A stretch of 64,000 nt of DNA from Aliiroseovarius sp. M344 (GTDB taxonomy: Bacteria > Pseudomonadota > Alphaproteobacteria > Rhodobacterales > Rhodobacteraceae), in contig NZ_CP081153.1 in NCBI RefSeq assembly GCF_025140835.1, forward strand, positions 2,418,001 through 2,482,000. Direction: 5' to 3'. The translations under genes and the position numbers were made by a program. Below the pieces are notes generated by a model, which saw nothing but the letters and a program-made list of their open reading frames with translations, searched no databases and was not told the origin of the DNA. Below are positions 19,157 through 28,993 of this stretch, piece by piece (position 1 is the stretch's first letter; every line of letters starts with the position of its first letter).

Positions 19157-20570
19157 AGTTCAGGTCTTCCAACAGGCGCTTGTGTTTCTTGGCTTCGGCA
19201 ATCGCGCCAGCCAACGTTTCAACCCCGCGCGAATGCAGCATAGCTAGCATTTTGCACAGAACTTCGGCTGTGGCGTGCGCGTCCCCCAAGGCGGTGTGCC
19301 GCAGTTCTGGCGGGATGGTCACGCCCAACCGGTCACATAACGCATCCAGCGTGTGAACCTCGGTGGTGCCAAACAACACCGCCGACAGCAGCACCGTATC
19401 TAGGATGGGATTGGTCCAATCAACGCCACAGGCTTCGGCATGGCGGCGCAGAAACGCCATGTCGAACGGTGCGTTATGCGCCACCAGTACCGAACCGCGT
19501 GCGAAATTATGCAGGTGTTTTCCAGCCACCTTGATTGTCGGTTGACCGGTCACCATGGCATCGCTGACGCCATGCACTTTGGTAGACGCAGGCGGGATTT
19601 TCATCTCCGGGTCAACCAGTTGATTGATCGTCTCGCCGGGAACAATTTTTTCTTTCACCACCCGCACTGCGCCAATCTGTACCACCTCGTCCTTATGCGG
19701 CAAAAGACCGGTCGTCTCGGTGTCGAACACGACGTATGTCAGGTCTTTCAGGCGCATATCCATGAGGTTTTCGGTGGCCTGCCCCTCCATCAAATCGAAA
19801 TCGAAGACCACAGGTCGGCTTTGGTCGGGGGCAATGTTGGCGTGCGCCTCGTCGATGATCACAAGATAGCCTTCACCAGGACCGAGCGGTTTCAGGCGGG
19901 CGTCAAACTCCAACCCGTTTGCAGCGGCGAGATCGGTGAAGCTCTGCTCAAGCCCCGACGAGACCATCTTTTCATAGGCCGCAAGGAACGGGCCTTTTTG
20001 AAAATAGTCAAAGATTGAGGCATTCAAACGCGCCGGGCAGACCTGCGACAGCACCCCTGCCGCCTGCGTATCATAAAGCACGATCTGGTGGGCCGGGTTG
20101 ACCAACACCATCGCGACCGGGATCTCGGATAATAGCGCCGTCAGCCGGGCCTTGTCTGCGGTTAACCGCGCCGTCTCAGAGGCCACGATGCTGGCCTGAT
20201 CCATGGTCGATCTCATCAACTGTTCCGAGACCGCTTCCGCCGCCGGGGCAAGATCGCCAAGATAACGCGCGGCGTGTTTATCAACGCCGCCCGTGCCGGC
20301 ATGGGCCCGGGTCCTTAGCCCGCTGGCCAACCGTTCGATCGGGCGGGCTACATTTTCATCAAACAAGAACCAGACCCCAGCACAAAGCGCCATTAGTCCG
20401 AAACCAGACAGAACGGCTGCAAACACAAAACCGGACTCGATGCCCGCGCTGCTGGCGCGCGCATAGCCGATCAACAATGCCGCCATCACCAAACCCACCC
20501 CGGAAACAGCCAACAGCACGAAAAACAGAAAAATTCGCAGGCGTAACGACAGGGTGGTCAGGATTTTCAT
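19155..20570 (-). CDS. Membrane-anchored DnaQ-like 3'-5' exonuclease
   Basis: 471 residues. Two transmembrane helices (about 11-36 and 48-70) are followed by a helical linker with RPIERLASGLR and a PAS-like region (about 140-240). A DEDDh exonuclease related to the epsilon subunit of DNA polymerase III lies at about 277-445. Its acidic residues are D283 and E285 (FDTETTGL), D370 (NAPFD), H425 and D430. The housekeeping dnaQ product lacks membrane segments, so this is a separate paralogue. It overlaps the preceding small gene by an ATGA and clusters with the DUF294 protein and the symporter, suggesting a signalling role rather than proofreading. Confidence 0.87.
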   Translation of the reverse strand: MKILTTLSLRLRIFLFFVLLAVSGVGLVMAALLIGYARASSAGIESGFVFAAVLSGFGLMALCAGVWFLFDENVARPIERLASGLRTRAHAGTGGVDKHAARYLGDLAPAAEAVSEQLMRSTMDQASIVASETARLTADKARLTALLSEIPVAMVLVNPAHQIVLYDTQAAGVLSQVCPARLNASIFDYFQKGPFLAAYEKMVSSGLEQSFTDLAAANGLEFDARLKPLGPGEGYLVIIDEAHANIAPDQSRPVVFDFDLMEGQATENLMDMRLKDLTYVVFDTETTGLLPHKDEVVQIGAVRVVKEKIVPGETINQLVDPEMKIPPASTKVHGVSDAMVTGQPTIKVAGKHLHNFARGSVLVAHNAPFDMAFLRRHAEACGVDWTNPILDTVLLSAVLFGTTEVHTLDALCDRLGVTIPPELRHTALGDAHATAEVLCKMLAMLHSRGVETLAGAIAEAKKHKRLLEDLN

Positions 20571-21097
20571 GATGTCACCTCAAGTTTGCAGATCGCAGAA
20601 AGGATGGGGTCATCGGCGGGCACCTTTACCCAGTCGATGCCCGAGATCTCGCCCGAGGTGTCAAGCTCTACCGCGTCGATCAGGGGCGCGCGCTTGCCCG
20701 CGGCACAATCGCCAAGAACAACCATCTTCTCTGGCGCGGACCAACGCCCCATGAACAGCAGTTCGACCATGCGCAGATCGGGCTGAGCCTGATGGGTGCG
20801 CAAGGACTGCTCATCAAGGGCGGCGAAACGCTCCACAAATGGCACGGCATAGGTCCAGGGGCGATACATCGAGTTGTTCTCGACCTCCATCACTACGGTC
20901 ATGCCTTCGGGCAAAATATTCTTCGTTCGGTCATACCAAGCATATTCATTGGCAACGGTCGTGCTAACCATCGCAAGTGCCGCACCAACCGGCATCGCCC
21001 ATTTAGGTAGCCTTCCACCGGATATCTTGTTCAAAATCAGAACAATACCAGCCCCGGCAAAGGCTGAAACCAAAGTGGCGACCATCTCGTAAAACAT
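20567..21097 (-). CDS. Small membrane protein of unknown function
   Basis: 176 residues, not assigned to a family. Two hydrophobic helices are visible at about 7-25 and 34-52, followed by a soluble domain with several acidic patches. The ATG is preceded by GAAGGAA. It lies between the DUF294 gene and the membrane exonuclease, overlapping the latter, so the three are probably co-expressed. Nothing catalytic is recognisable. Confidence 0.7.
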   Translation of the reverse strand: MFYEMVATLVSAFAGAGIVLILNKISGGRLPKWAMPVGAALAMVSTTVANEYAWYDRTKNILPEGMTVVMEVENNSMYRPWTYAVPFVERFAALDEQSLRTHQAQPDLRMVELLFMGRWSAPEKMVVLGDCAAGKRAPLIDAVELDTSGEISGIDWVKVPADDPILSAICKLEVTS

Positions 21098-21127
21098 TCA
21101 GTTTCCTTCCCTTGCGCGCGCGGGCCA

Positions 21128-22963
21128 TTAGCCCAGCATGCCACGCCCGTGCCCAATGGCACTTTGCATTGACTTCACCACAACAAACGCGTCGCGCAGG
21201 TGGCTTCGTTCGAATTCAGACAGATCGGACGGCGGCAGATAATTGTCAGGTGCCAGACCAGCTTTCACTTGCTCGGCCTGATGTTCAAGACGCGTTTCCG
21301 CAATAAGGTCATAGGCGTCCAGCAGGTCTTGCCCGCCAGACCGGCTCAGCCCGCCAGCATGAATCGCGGCAACAAGCCGCGCCCGCGTATTCACTTCGCT
21401 GAGTTTCCCCTGCAACGCATAGACGCGGCCCATATCAACGATTGGCACGACGCCGTTGTGTTTCATATCCAGATGGTTCTTGTGCTCGCCTGACCTGATG
21501 GTCGCAAAGCCCCGCAGCAGCCCCAGCGGCGGCGTGTGCTTCAGGCCGTTTGACACCATATGTGCCACGAAAATTGAGTTCTTGGCGGCCAGCGCAAGCG
21601 TGTCGGTCTGCAGGTTTCCAAACAACCGCGCATCCCCCGCGATGGCGCGCAGGTCGAACATGACCGAAGCCAGCATCTGCGCTTCAGGCACGGGCTTGGC
21701 GATCCAGCCGTCGAAATATTTGCGCCACACCGAAACCGGCTGGCACCAGCGCGGGTTCGTGGCCATCATATCGCCGGGGCAATAGACATAGCCGCACACA
21801 TCCAGACCGTCGCAGACGAATTTGGCCAGCTTGGCAAAGTATCCTTCCCGGTCTTCGTCCGTTACGTCGTCGGACAGGATCAGGCAATTATCCTGATCTG
21901 ACACGCCGGTCTGTTCCTGCCGACCCTGACTGCCACAGGCGAGCCAGAGATAGGGCACCGGGGCTGGTCCGAGCTTCTCTTCTGCCAGCGCGACAAGTCG
22001 ACGGGTCGCTGTATCTGCGATGTCGGTGATCAAACGGGTCACCACCTGATGCGGGCTGCCACCCGCCACAAGTTGCACCAGAAGTTGCGGGATGCGCGCA
22101 GTCACCGCACGCATTTCCTGCGCGTCAGCAGCTTGCGCAATCTCGCGCACCAGTTCTGCCGAGCTGACGGCCTGAAACCGGGTCAGGTCCGTCTGACTGA
22201 CGATGCCGACCAACCTGTCGCCTTCGACGATGGGCACATGGCCAATGCGTTTTTCCATCATCACATGCAACACGTCCGACCCGATGGCAGACGGCGCAAG
22301 CGTGATGGGGTTGGGGGTCATCACCTCCGCGACCGGTGTGTCGACCGACAATGCAGCGGCCAGAACTTTACCCGACATATCACGCGTGGTCAGAATGCCG
22401 ACCAGTGTGTCGCCTTCCGTCATGCACAGCGAAGACACTCGATGATCACGCATCAGGATCGCGGCGTCGCGTACTGTAGTGTCCGGCGCACAGGTGATCG
22501 GCTTGCGCGCCATAAAGGTATCAACCTGCGTCGTCGCAAGGCTTTGCTGCTTCTGTTTGCTGGGCTTGTCTGCGCGCGAGCGGTCAAAGAACCGGCGCAC
22601 CGGGTCATGCTCGGCGACCAAGGCGCGGAAGGCCTTGGCGGGCAGGATCAACAGCATGGCATCCGTCGTTGCGCGGGCCGATGTGACGGCATTGCCGCTC
22701 CGCAACAGCCCGCGCTCTCCGAATGAATTGCGAACGCCCAATTGGCTGACGGTGACCTCGTTTTCGTCTGTGACCTCGACCTCGCCTGCGTGAATGATGA
22801 AGATACCAGGCAGTTTGGTGCCCAGCGCATAAATGACGTCGCCCGCTGAGACAGCGCGCGGTTCGATCTGCGCCGAAAGCGCAGCAAGCGTATCTTGCCC
22901 CAACACGTCATAAGGGTGGACGGATTGCAGAAAGCGGAGGATTTGATCCTGGGTCAACGGCAT
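21128..22963 (-). CDS. cNMP-binding / CBS / DUF294 nucleotidyltransferase-like protein
   Basis: 611-residue cytoplasmic signalling protein. A cyclic-nucleotide-binding domain covers about 15-125 (GEVEVTDENEVTVSQLGVRNSFGERGLL), and two CBS motifs cover about 150-270. A GlnD-like nucleotidyltransferase domain (DUF294) then carries GSQGRQEQTGVSDQDNCLIL, the G-S...D-x-D metal site, and a C-terminal helical partner domain follows. This architecture accompanies DUF4212/SSS acetate-type symporters in many proteobacteria and is presumed to modify or sense something connected with transport. The stop of the symporter gene lies about 100 bases upstream, across a terminator-like hairpin. Confidence 0.88.
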   Translation of the reverse strand: MPLTQDQILRFLQSVHPYDVLGQDTLAALSAQIEPRAVSAGDVIYALGTKLPGIFIIHAGEVEVTDENEVTVSQLGVRNSFGERGLLRSGNAVTSARATTDAMLLILPAKAFRALVAEHDPVRRFFDRSRADKPSKQKQQSLATTQVDTFMARKPITCAPDTTVRDAAILMRDHRVSSLCMTEGDTLVGILTTRDMSGKVLAAALSVDTPVAEVMTPNPITLAPSAIGSDVLHVMMEKRIGHVPIVEGDRLVGIVSQTDLTRFQAVSSAELVREIAQAADAQEMRAVTARIPQLLVQLVAGGSPHQVVTRLITDIADTATRRLVALAEEKLGPAPVPYLWLACGSQGRQEQTGVSDQDNCLILSDDVTDEDREGYFAKLAKFVCDGLDVCGYVYCPGDMMATNPRWCQPVSVWRKYFDGWIAKPVPEAQMLASVMFDLRAIAGDARLFGNLQTDTLALAAKNSIFVAHMVSNGLKHTPPLGLLRGFATIRSGEHKNHLDMKHNGVVPIVDMGRVYALQGKLSEVNTRARLVAAIHAGGLSRSGGQDLLDAYDLIAETRLEHQAEQVKAGLAPDNYLPPSDLSEFERSHLRDAFVVVKSMQSAIGHGRGMLG

Positions 22964-22980
22964 TCAATTGCGCCTTTGCT

Positions 22981-23019
22981 GAAAAGAAATGTCCCGCCCG
23001 GTTTGCACCGGACGGGACA
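22981..23019 (-). terminator. Hairpin downstream of the symporter gene
   Basis: A 13-bp stem with one mismatch (22990-23002 with 23007-23019) and a TTGC loop. On the minus strand it is followed by TTTCTTTTC. It lies between the symporter and DUF294 genes and probably ends or attenuates the acs-adk-symporter transcript. Confidence 0.65.
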
Positions 23020-23066
23020 GAATTGGAAGGGGGCGGGGCGTCGCACGGACCACCCGCCCAAGCCTT

Positions 23067-24854
23067 TTACTTGCTCTGTGCCGCACCGGCGCCGCGAGGA
23101 ACGCGAACCGATTCAACCAGCTCCTGAATATGCGCAGGCGTTGGCTTGGTCATACCCGACACAACATAGGCAACTGCGAAGTTGATCGCAGCACCGATCG
23201 CGCCGAACGAAGTCGACTTGACCGTGCCCAGCAGCGGATCAGCATCCGTGAAGCTGTTGGTGTCAGGGATGAAGAACCAACCCTTGTGCAGGAAGATGTA
23301 GATCAGCGTAACGGTCAGACCCGCCAGCATACCCGCGACCGCACCGGTGTTGTTCACCTTGGTCGAGAAGATCCCCATCATCAGTGCCGGGAAGATCGAC
23401 GCAGCAGCCAGACCGAAGGCCAAGGCCACCGTTTGCGCCGCAAAGCCTGGAGGATTTAGACCCAGATAGGTAGCCACTGCGATCGCCACGGCCATTGCGA
23501 CACGTGCCGACATCAGCTCGCCTTTTTCCGAGATCTGCGGGTTAAGGGCACCTTTGATCAAGTCGTGGGATACAGCCGACGAGATCGCCAAAAGCAGACC
23601 AGCAGCGGTAGACAGCGCGGCGGCAAGACCACCAGCAGCGACCAGACCGATCACCCAACCAGGCAGGTTGGCAATCTCGGGGTTGGCAAGAACCAGGATG
23701 TCACGGTTGAAGTTGGTCAGCTCGTTTCCGGCCCAACCTTTTTCTGCCGCGATGGCCTGAAGATCGGCGTTGCCATCGTTATAGTACTGGATCGCACCGT
23801 CGCCGTTCTTGTCTTCCCAGCCCAGAAGGCCAGTTTTCTGCCATGTGGCCATCCAGTCGTAACGCTCGTCGTTTTCGATCTGTTCGACCGTCACAGCGCC
23901 ACCGTCGATGCCGCCATTGGGCCACATCATTTCCGAGATGTTCAAACGTGCCATGGCACCAACAGCAGGAGCTGTAAGATACAGCAGCGCGATGAACACC
24001 AGCGCCCAGCCAGCAGACCAACGTGCGTCAGACACTTTGGGAACGGTGAAGAAGCGCATGATCACGTGCGGCAGACCAGCCGTACCGATCATCAGCGACA
24101 GGGTGAACAGCACCATGTTGAACGTGTCTGCATGGTGTGCTGTATACTCGTTGAAGCCCAGCTCGCGCACAATCGCGTCCAGTTTGGCCAATAGAGGCTC
24201 ACCAGAAGCAGCGTGATCACCGAACAAGCCAAGGGCCGGGATCGGGTTGCCAGTCAGCTGCAGCGAGATGAAGATGGCCGGAATCGTATAGGCCATGATC
24301 AACACGACATACTGAGCCACCTGTGTATAGGTCACGCCCTTCATGCCGCCGAAAACGGCGTATGCAAACACAACCGCCGCACCAATCAGAAGGCCGGTGG
24401 TGTTGTCCACTTCAAGGAAGCGACCAAACGCAACGCCAACACCGGTCATCTGACCGATAACATAAGTGGTCGAGGCAACGATCAGACAGACAACGGCCAC
24501 GATACGGGCAGTTTGGCTGTAGAAGCGATCACCGATGAATTCCGACACGGTGTATTTACCGAACTTACGCAGATAAGGCGCAAGCAGCAGGGCCAGCAAA
24601 ACATAGCCGCCGGTCCAACCCATCAGGAAGGTCGAATTGTCGTAGCCGGTGAAGGCGATAAGGCCCGCCATCGAAATGAACGAAGCCGCTGACATCCAGT
24701 CAGCTGCCGTCGCCATACCGTTGGTGACCGGGTGAACACCACGCCCAGCGGCGTAGAATTCTGATGTCGAGCCCGCACGGGCCCAAATAGCAATGCCGAT
24801 GTACAGCGCGAAGCTCGCGCCAACAAACAGCAGGTTGATCGTAAACTGATCCAT
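23067..24854 (-). CDS. Sodium:solute symporter, VC_2705 / ActP-like
   Basis: Inner-membrane symporter of the SSS family, 595 residues with about 13 helices. Location beside acs and DUF4212 suggests import of acetate or another short-chain monocarboxylate. The SSS signature region is visible (GGMKGVTYTQVAQYVVL near 170 and the APAVGAMARLN region near 295). A periplasmic-type insertion between about 310 and 395 contains an EF-hand-like loop at 348-359 (D-K-N-G-D-G-A-I-Q). It follows the DUF4212 gene by 11 bases. Confidence 0.88.
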   Translation of the reverse strand: MDQFTINLLFVGASFALYIGIAIWARAGSTSEFYAAGRGVHPVTNGMATAADWMSAASFISMAGLIAFTGYDNSTFLMGWTGGYVLLALLLAPYLRKFGKYTVSEFIGDRFYSQTARIVAVVCLIVASTTYVIGQMTGVGVAFGRFLEVDNTTGLLIGAAVVFAYAVFGGMKGVTYTQVAQYVVLIMAYTIPAIFISLQLTGNPIPALGLFGDHAASGEPLLAKLDAIVRELGFNEYTAHHADTFNMVLFTLSLMIGTAGLPHVIMRFFTVPKVSDARWSAGWALVFIALLYLTAPAVGAMARLNISEMMWPNGGIDGGAVTVEQIENDERYDWMATWQKTGLLGWEDKNGDGAIQYYNDGNADLQAIAAEKGWAGNELTNFNRDILVLANPEIANLPGWVIGLVAAGGLAAALSTAAGLLLAISSAVSHDLIKGALNPQISEKGELMSARVAMAVAIAVATYLGLNPPGFAAQTVALAFGLAAASIFPALMMGIFSTKVNNTGAVAGMLAGLTVTLIYIFLHKGWFFIPDTNSFTDADPLLGTVKSTSFGAIGAAINFAVAYVVSGMTKPTPAHIQELVESVRVPRGAGAAQSK

Positions 24855-24865
24855 GTGTCTCTCCC

Positions 24866-25126
24866 TTACTCTTCGTCGACGCCGTGTTCACGGTCGAGCT
24901 TGTTCATGCGCCAGGCATAGTTGAAAATCAGAATCAGGAAGACGATGATCGACCCCTGCTGAGCAAACCAGAAGCCCAGATCCGTTCCGCCTACGGCAAT
25001 GCCTGACAGCATTGGGCGCAGCAGGATGCCGAACCCGAATGATACGAGAGCCCAGATAACCAGGCTGATCAAAATGATGCGCACATTGGCTGACCAATAT
25101 GCTGAGTTGGATGAGTTTTCGGCCAT
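24866..25126 (-). CDS. DUF4212 small membrane subunit
   Basis: 86-residue protein with two hydrophobic helices (about 15-35 and 48-68) and the terminal motif NYAWRMNKLDREHGVDEE typical of DUF4212. This family is found directly upstream of VC_2705-type symporters and is assumed to be an accessory subunit, analogous to YjcH beside ActP. AGGGAGGTGG lies just before the ATG. Confidence 0.88.
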   Translation of the reverse strand: MAENSSNSAYWSANVRIILISLVIWALVSFGFGILLRPMLSGIAVGGTDLGFWFAQQGSIIVFLILIFNYAWRMNKLDREHGVDEE

Positions 25127-25186
25127 GAAGCCACCTCCCTAACGTTCCACTGACAGGGCGCTCATGCGACCCCGCCTGTCCCTTTC

Positions 25187-25873
25187 TTATGCAATCGCGT
25201 CCTCAACGAGTGCATTAAGATTGCCTGCGATCTCGTCGATGCCCAGCATCGCGTCGACCGTTTTCAGGCTGCCCTTGCCTTTGTAGTAAGCAATGAGCGG
25301 TGCCGTTTGTTCGTGATAAGCCACAAGGCGGCTTCCCACGGTTTCGGCGTTATCGTCGGCCCGGCGTTTCATGTCCGTGCCGCCGCATTTGTCGCAAACC
25401 CCTGATTGCAGGGGCTGCTTAAACTCGTCGTGATATCCTTCACCGCAACTGCCGCAGGTATAGCGACCCGATATCCGGGTCACCATGGCGGCGTCGTCAA
25501 CCTCAAGGCTGATTGCGGCGTTGATCTTCTGTCCGCTTTCGGCCAGCAACGCGTCCAAGGCCTCTGCCTGCACGGTTGTGCGCGGGAACCCGTCAAGGAT
25601 CACCCCCTTAGCACAGTCCGCATCCGCCAAACGATCGCGTAAAATGGCGATGACGATCTCGTCCGAGACAAGATCGCCGGCTTCCATCACCGCCTTCGCG
25701 GCTTTCCCGGCTTCGGTGCCGGCAGCCACGGCTGCGCGCAGCAAGTCACCAGTTGACAGCTGCACAAGGCCGAACTTCTCTTCCAGCATCCGCGCCTGAG
25801 TGCCCTTCCCAGCCCCCGGGGGGCCAAGCAGGATCAGGACAGGCGCGCCGGTTTTTGTTGCAGCGTCCATCAT
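25187..25873 (-). CDS. adk: Adenylate kinase, zinc-LID type
   Basis: Catalyses AMP + ATP to 2 ADP. The P-loop is [10 protein letters not shown] near residue 20, and [13 protein letters not shown] is the AMP-site signature. The long LID carries four cysteines (C-x2-C near 136-139 and C-x2-C about 20 residues later), a structural zinc site. 228 residues, normal for the long form. The ATG overlaps the acs stop (ATGA). The neighbourhood lacks secY or ribosomal protein genes, where the main adk usually sits, so this may be a second copy dedicated to AMP from acetyl-CoA synthetase. Confidence 0.93.
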   Translation of the reverse strand: MMDAATKTGAPVLILLGPPGAGKGTQARMLEEKFGLVQLSTGDLLRAAVAAGTEAGKAAKAVMEAGDLVSDEIVIAILRDRLADADCAKGVILDGFPRTTVQAEALDALLAESGQKINAAISLEVDDAAMVTRISGRYTCGSCGEGYHDEFKQPLQSGVCDKCGGTDMKRRADDNAETVGSRLVAYHEQTAPLIAYYKGKGSLKTVDAMLGIDEIAGNLNALVEDAIA

Positions 25874-27840
25874 GCTTTGTCCTTGGTCATCCGGTTGTCG
25901 ATCAGATCGTCAACCACCGACGGATCCGCCAATGTCGAGGTGTCGCCCAGCGCGCCGAAATCGTCTTCGGCAATCTTGCGCAGGATGCGACGCATGATTT
26001 TACCCGACCGCGTTTTTGGCAGGCCTGGGGCCCACTGGATGTAATCCGGGCTGGCAATCGGGCCGATCTCCTGACGGACCCAGTTGCGCAATTCCGTTTT
26101 CAACTCGTCGGTGTATTCCTCGCCGTCCATCAGGGTGACGTAGCAATAGATGCCCTGCCCTTTGATGTCATGCGGGAAACCAACAACGGCCGCCTCGGAT
26201 ACCTTGGCGTGGGCGACCAGCGCGCTTTCCACCTCGGCGGTGCCCATGCGGTGACCCGATACGTTGATCACGTCGTCTACACGACCGGTGATCCAGTAAT
26301 AGCCATCCGCATCACGGCGACAACCGTCACCTGTGAAATAGTAGCCTTTATAGTCGGCGAAATAAGTCGCCACAAAACGCTCATGATCGCCATAAACCGT
26401 GCGCATCTGGCCGGGCCAGCTGTCTTTCATGCACAGCACGCCTTCGGCTTCGGTCTCGTGGATTTCTTCGCCCGTGGTGGGTTCAAGAATTACTGGCTGC
26501 ACGCCAAAGAAGGGCGTGGTGGCCGATCCGGGCTTGGTTGCTGTCGCACCCGGCAGCGGGGTCAACAGGTGACCGCCGGTTTCGGTCTGCCACCACGTGT
26601 CGACGATGGGGCATTTGCCGCCGCCGATCACATTGTTGTACCAATTCCAAGCTTCCGGATTGATCGGTTCGCCTACTGTGCCCAAGACCTTGAGATCCGA
26701 CAAATCGTACCCGGTGACAAAATCGTCGCCACGGGCCATCAAGGCGCGCAGTGCCGTAGGCGCAGTATAGAACTGGTTCACTTTGTGTTTTTCGCACACT
26801 GCCCAGAAACGGCCAGCGTCCGGATAAGTCGGCACACCTTCAAACATCAGAGTGGTCGCGCCATTGGCCAGTGGACCATAAACGATATAGCTGTGGCCGG
26901 TGACCCAACCCACGTCGGCAGTACACCAGTAAATGTCGCCCTCGTGATAATCAAAAACGTATTCGTGGGTCATCGCTGCCCACAGCAGGTAGCCACCTGA
27001 ACAGTGTTGAACCCCTTTGGGTTGGCCGGTGGATCCCGATGTATAAAGAATAAACAGCGGATCTTCGGAATTCATCTTCTCGGCGGGGCAATCAGCTGAC
27101 GCATCAGCCATCAGCGCTGCATAGGAGTGGTCACGACCTGCAACCATCGGCACATCGCCACCGGTGCGCTCGACCACCAGAACCGGGGTGTCGCCCAGAT
27201 CGCCGTGATCCAAAGCGGCATCCACGTTGGTTTTCAGTGGCGTGTTGCGGCCACCACGAGGGGCTTCGTCGGCGGTGATGACCAGCGACGCTTTACACCC
27301 TTCAACACGCGCGGCCAGCGCTTCGGGCGAAAACCCGGCGAATACGATGGAGTGAATTGCGCCGATCCGCGCACAGGCCAACATCGAATAGGCAGCCTCG
27401 GGGATCATTGGAAGATAAAGAACAACGCGGTCGCCTTTCTTGACGCCCATGCCTTTCATGACATTTGCAAGCTTCGACACGTTTTCGTGGAGCTCGCGAT
27501 AGGTAATTTTCTTATCCAGCGTCGGGTCGTCAGATTCCCAGATGATAGCAACCTGATCGCCGCGCGTGGCCAGATGCCGGTCGATGCAGTTTTCGGAAAC
27601 GTTCAGTTCGCCATCTTCAAACCATTTGATCGACACGTCCGGGTGCTTGAAGGTCGTGTTCTTGATTTTGGTGGGCGTCTTGGACCAGGTAAGGCGTGTC
27701 ATCTGATCGGACCAGAACGCTTCCGGGTCGTTCACCGAAGCGGCATACATCTCTTGGTATTTCGCAGCATCAATATGAGCGTTCGCGACAAACTCAGCTG
27801 ACGGAGCATAAGTTTTATCGGCCGTGTTTTCCGACGACAT
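25870..27840 (-). CDS. acs: Acetyl-CoA synthetase (AMP-forming)
   Basis: Converts acetate, ATP and CoA to acetyl-CoA, AMP and pyrophosphate. The 656-residue length matches Acs. Motifs: [14 protein letters not shown] (A3), [12 protein letters not shown] (A5 region), [20 protein letters not shown] (A7-A8) and SGKIMRR with the regulatory lysine near the C-terminus (A10). The start at 27840 (MSSENTADK) is preceded by GGGAGG. The frame stays open to 28140, but that stretch is the promoter region. It heads acs-adk-DUF4212-symporter, a complete acetate uptake and activation set. Confidence 0.95.
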   Translation of the reverse strand: MSSENTADKTYAPSAEFVANAHIDAAKYQEMYAASVNDPEAFWSDQMTRLTWSKTPTKIKNTTFKHPDVSIKWFEDGELNVSENCIDRHLATRGDQVAIIWESDDPTLDKKITYRELHENVSKLANVMKGMGVKKGDRVVLYLPMIPEAAYSMLACARIGAIHSIVFAGFSPEALAARVEGCKASLVITADEAPRGGRNTPLKTNVDAALDHGDLGDTPVLVVERTGGDVPMVAGRDHSYAALMADASADCPAEKMNSEDPLFILYTSGSTGQPKGVQHCSGGYLLWAAMTHEYVFDYHEGDIYWCTADVGWVTGHSYIVYGPLANGATTLMFEGVPTYPDAGRFWAVCEKHKVNQFYTAPTALRALMARGDDFVTGYDLSDLKVLGTVGEPINPEAWNWYNNVIGGGKCPIVDTWWQTETGGHLLTPLPGATATKPGSATTPFFGVQPVILEPTTGEEIHETEAEGVLCMKDSWPGQMRTVYGDHERFVATYFADYKGYYFTGDGCRRDADGYYWITGRVDDVINVSGHRMGTAEVESALVAHAKVSEAAVVGFPHDIKGQGIYCYVTLMDGEEYTDELKTELRNWVRQEIGPIASPDYIQWAPGLPKTRSGKIMRRILRKIAEDDFGALGDTSTLADPSVVDDLIDNRMTKDKA

Positions 27841-28303
27841 GCAAGGTCCTCCCAATAATTCCTCCGGTCCGCGCTCTCTGCGCGCCCCCATGGGATCTGA
27901 ACTTATTAACAGTCCCGCTCCCATTGCGTGTGAAAATAGAGTGACAACCCTGCGCCAAACAACAATTTTTCTGTAAAATTGTTTAACTGAGTCCGTGCAT
28001 ATTTGTAAACTTTTTACAGAAATCGGGAATTTTCTATAGAAATGCTGGTATTTGCCTGTGAATGTCCCGCCGCATGATTTGTAAAGCTGACCTAGGTTTT
28101 TCGCTAACATTCTTTCGCGCAGGGTCATTGAACCCGCCAATGCGGTGCAACTCTGAAGGTTTTAAGAGAATCTGTGCAGATGCACCAAACTTCCCTAACG
28201 GCAATAACGACCGATTCCGCCCAGCTTTTTCCCTGCGCCAGCAGTGCATGGACCCCGCGGCAGGGATCATTTACCAAGGGCGGACGATAACCGCTGGTGA
28301 CTG
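27841..28303. promoter_or_regulatory. 463-base divergent intergenic region with repeated TTTGTAAA-like elements
   Basis: AT-rich spacer between acs and the nitroreductase gene with no gene in it. It contains AACAATTTT-N5-AAAATTGTT (27961-27983), an inverted pair TTTCTGTAAAA (27968-27978) and TTTTACAGAAA (28012-28022), the perfect 12-base palindrome TTTCTATAGAAA (28031-28042), and TTTGTAAA at 28003-28009 region and 28078-28085. These look like operator sites controlling acs. ScfR/RamB-type regulators of short-chain acyl metabolism are candidates, but that assignment is a guess. Confidence 0.5.
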
Positions 28304-28981
28304 ATGACCCTCTCTTTTGAAAGCCTGTTGAAATCGCGCCGTTCGACCCGCGCGTTCGAGGCGACCCCTGTTCCACGTGCCACGATCGAACGCATGTGCC
28401 GCGCCGCCCGCCGGGCCCCAAGCGGAGCAAATCTGCAGCCCGGTCAGTTTCATGTGCTGACCGGCGCGCCGCTCGATCGGCTGATCGGTGCGTTGCGGGA
28501 TGCGCAGGAGCTCGATACGCCTGCAGCAGCCGAGTATTCCTATTTCCCGACCCCCATGCCATCCGAGCTGAAGGCCCGCCAAACAGCAGCAGGTTTTGCA
28601 CTTTACAACGCATTGGGTATCGGGCGGCGCGACGTGGAGGCACGACGCGCACAATTTGCCCGCAACTATGCGTTCTTTGGCGCTCCTGTTGGCGTGGTGG
28701 TCACGATCCGACGGGACATGGGCAAAGGGTGTTTCATGGATTTGGGCATGTCGCTGATGTCGTTCCTGCTTTCCGCCGAAGACCAGGGCTATGGCGCAAC
28801 AGGCATCGGCGCTTTGGCCAATTATGGCCCCGTCGTGCACCGCCATCTGAACCTGCCAGAGGATGAGCTTGTGGTCTGTGGTATCGCGGTGGGCGTGGCT
28901 GACAAGTCCGCACCGGTAAACCAGTTCCGCGCGGACCGCGCGGCATTGGAAGACTATACAAGCTTCGACGGGTTCGACTGA
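28304..28981 (+). CDS. Nitroreductase family flavoprotein
   Basis: FMN-dependent NAD(P)H oxidoreductase of the nitroreductase fold, 225 residues. The N-terminal FMN-binding motif is LLKSRRSTRAFEATPVP (about 7-23), and APSGANLQPGQFHVL (about 44-58) is the second flavin-contact block. A GYGATGIGALANYGPVV-type stretch lies in the second half. Substrates of this family range from nitroaromatics and quinones to enoates and cannot be predicted. The gene stands alone on the plus strand between acs and the thiolase; its Shine-Dalgarno site is weak. Confidence 0.88.
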   Translation: MTLSFESLLKSRRSTRAFEATPVPRATIERMCRAARRAPSGANLQPGQFHVLTGAPLDRLIGALRDAQELDTPAAAEYSYFPTPMPSELKARQTAAGFALYNALGIGRRDVEARRAQFARNYAFFGAPVGVVVTIRRDMGKGCFMDLGMSLMSFLLSAEDQGYGATGIGALANYGPVVHRHLNLPEDELVVCGIAVGVADKSAPVNQFRADRAALEDYTSFDGFD

Positions 28982-28993
28982 ACCCCGCGCCGC

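Noticed and set aside
27841..28140. N-terminal extension of acetyl-CoA synthetase
   Set aside because: Lies in the AT-rich promoter region; the start at 27840 has GGGAGG and matches the family length.
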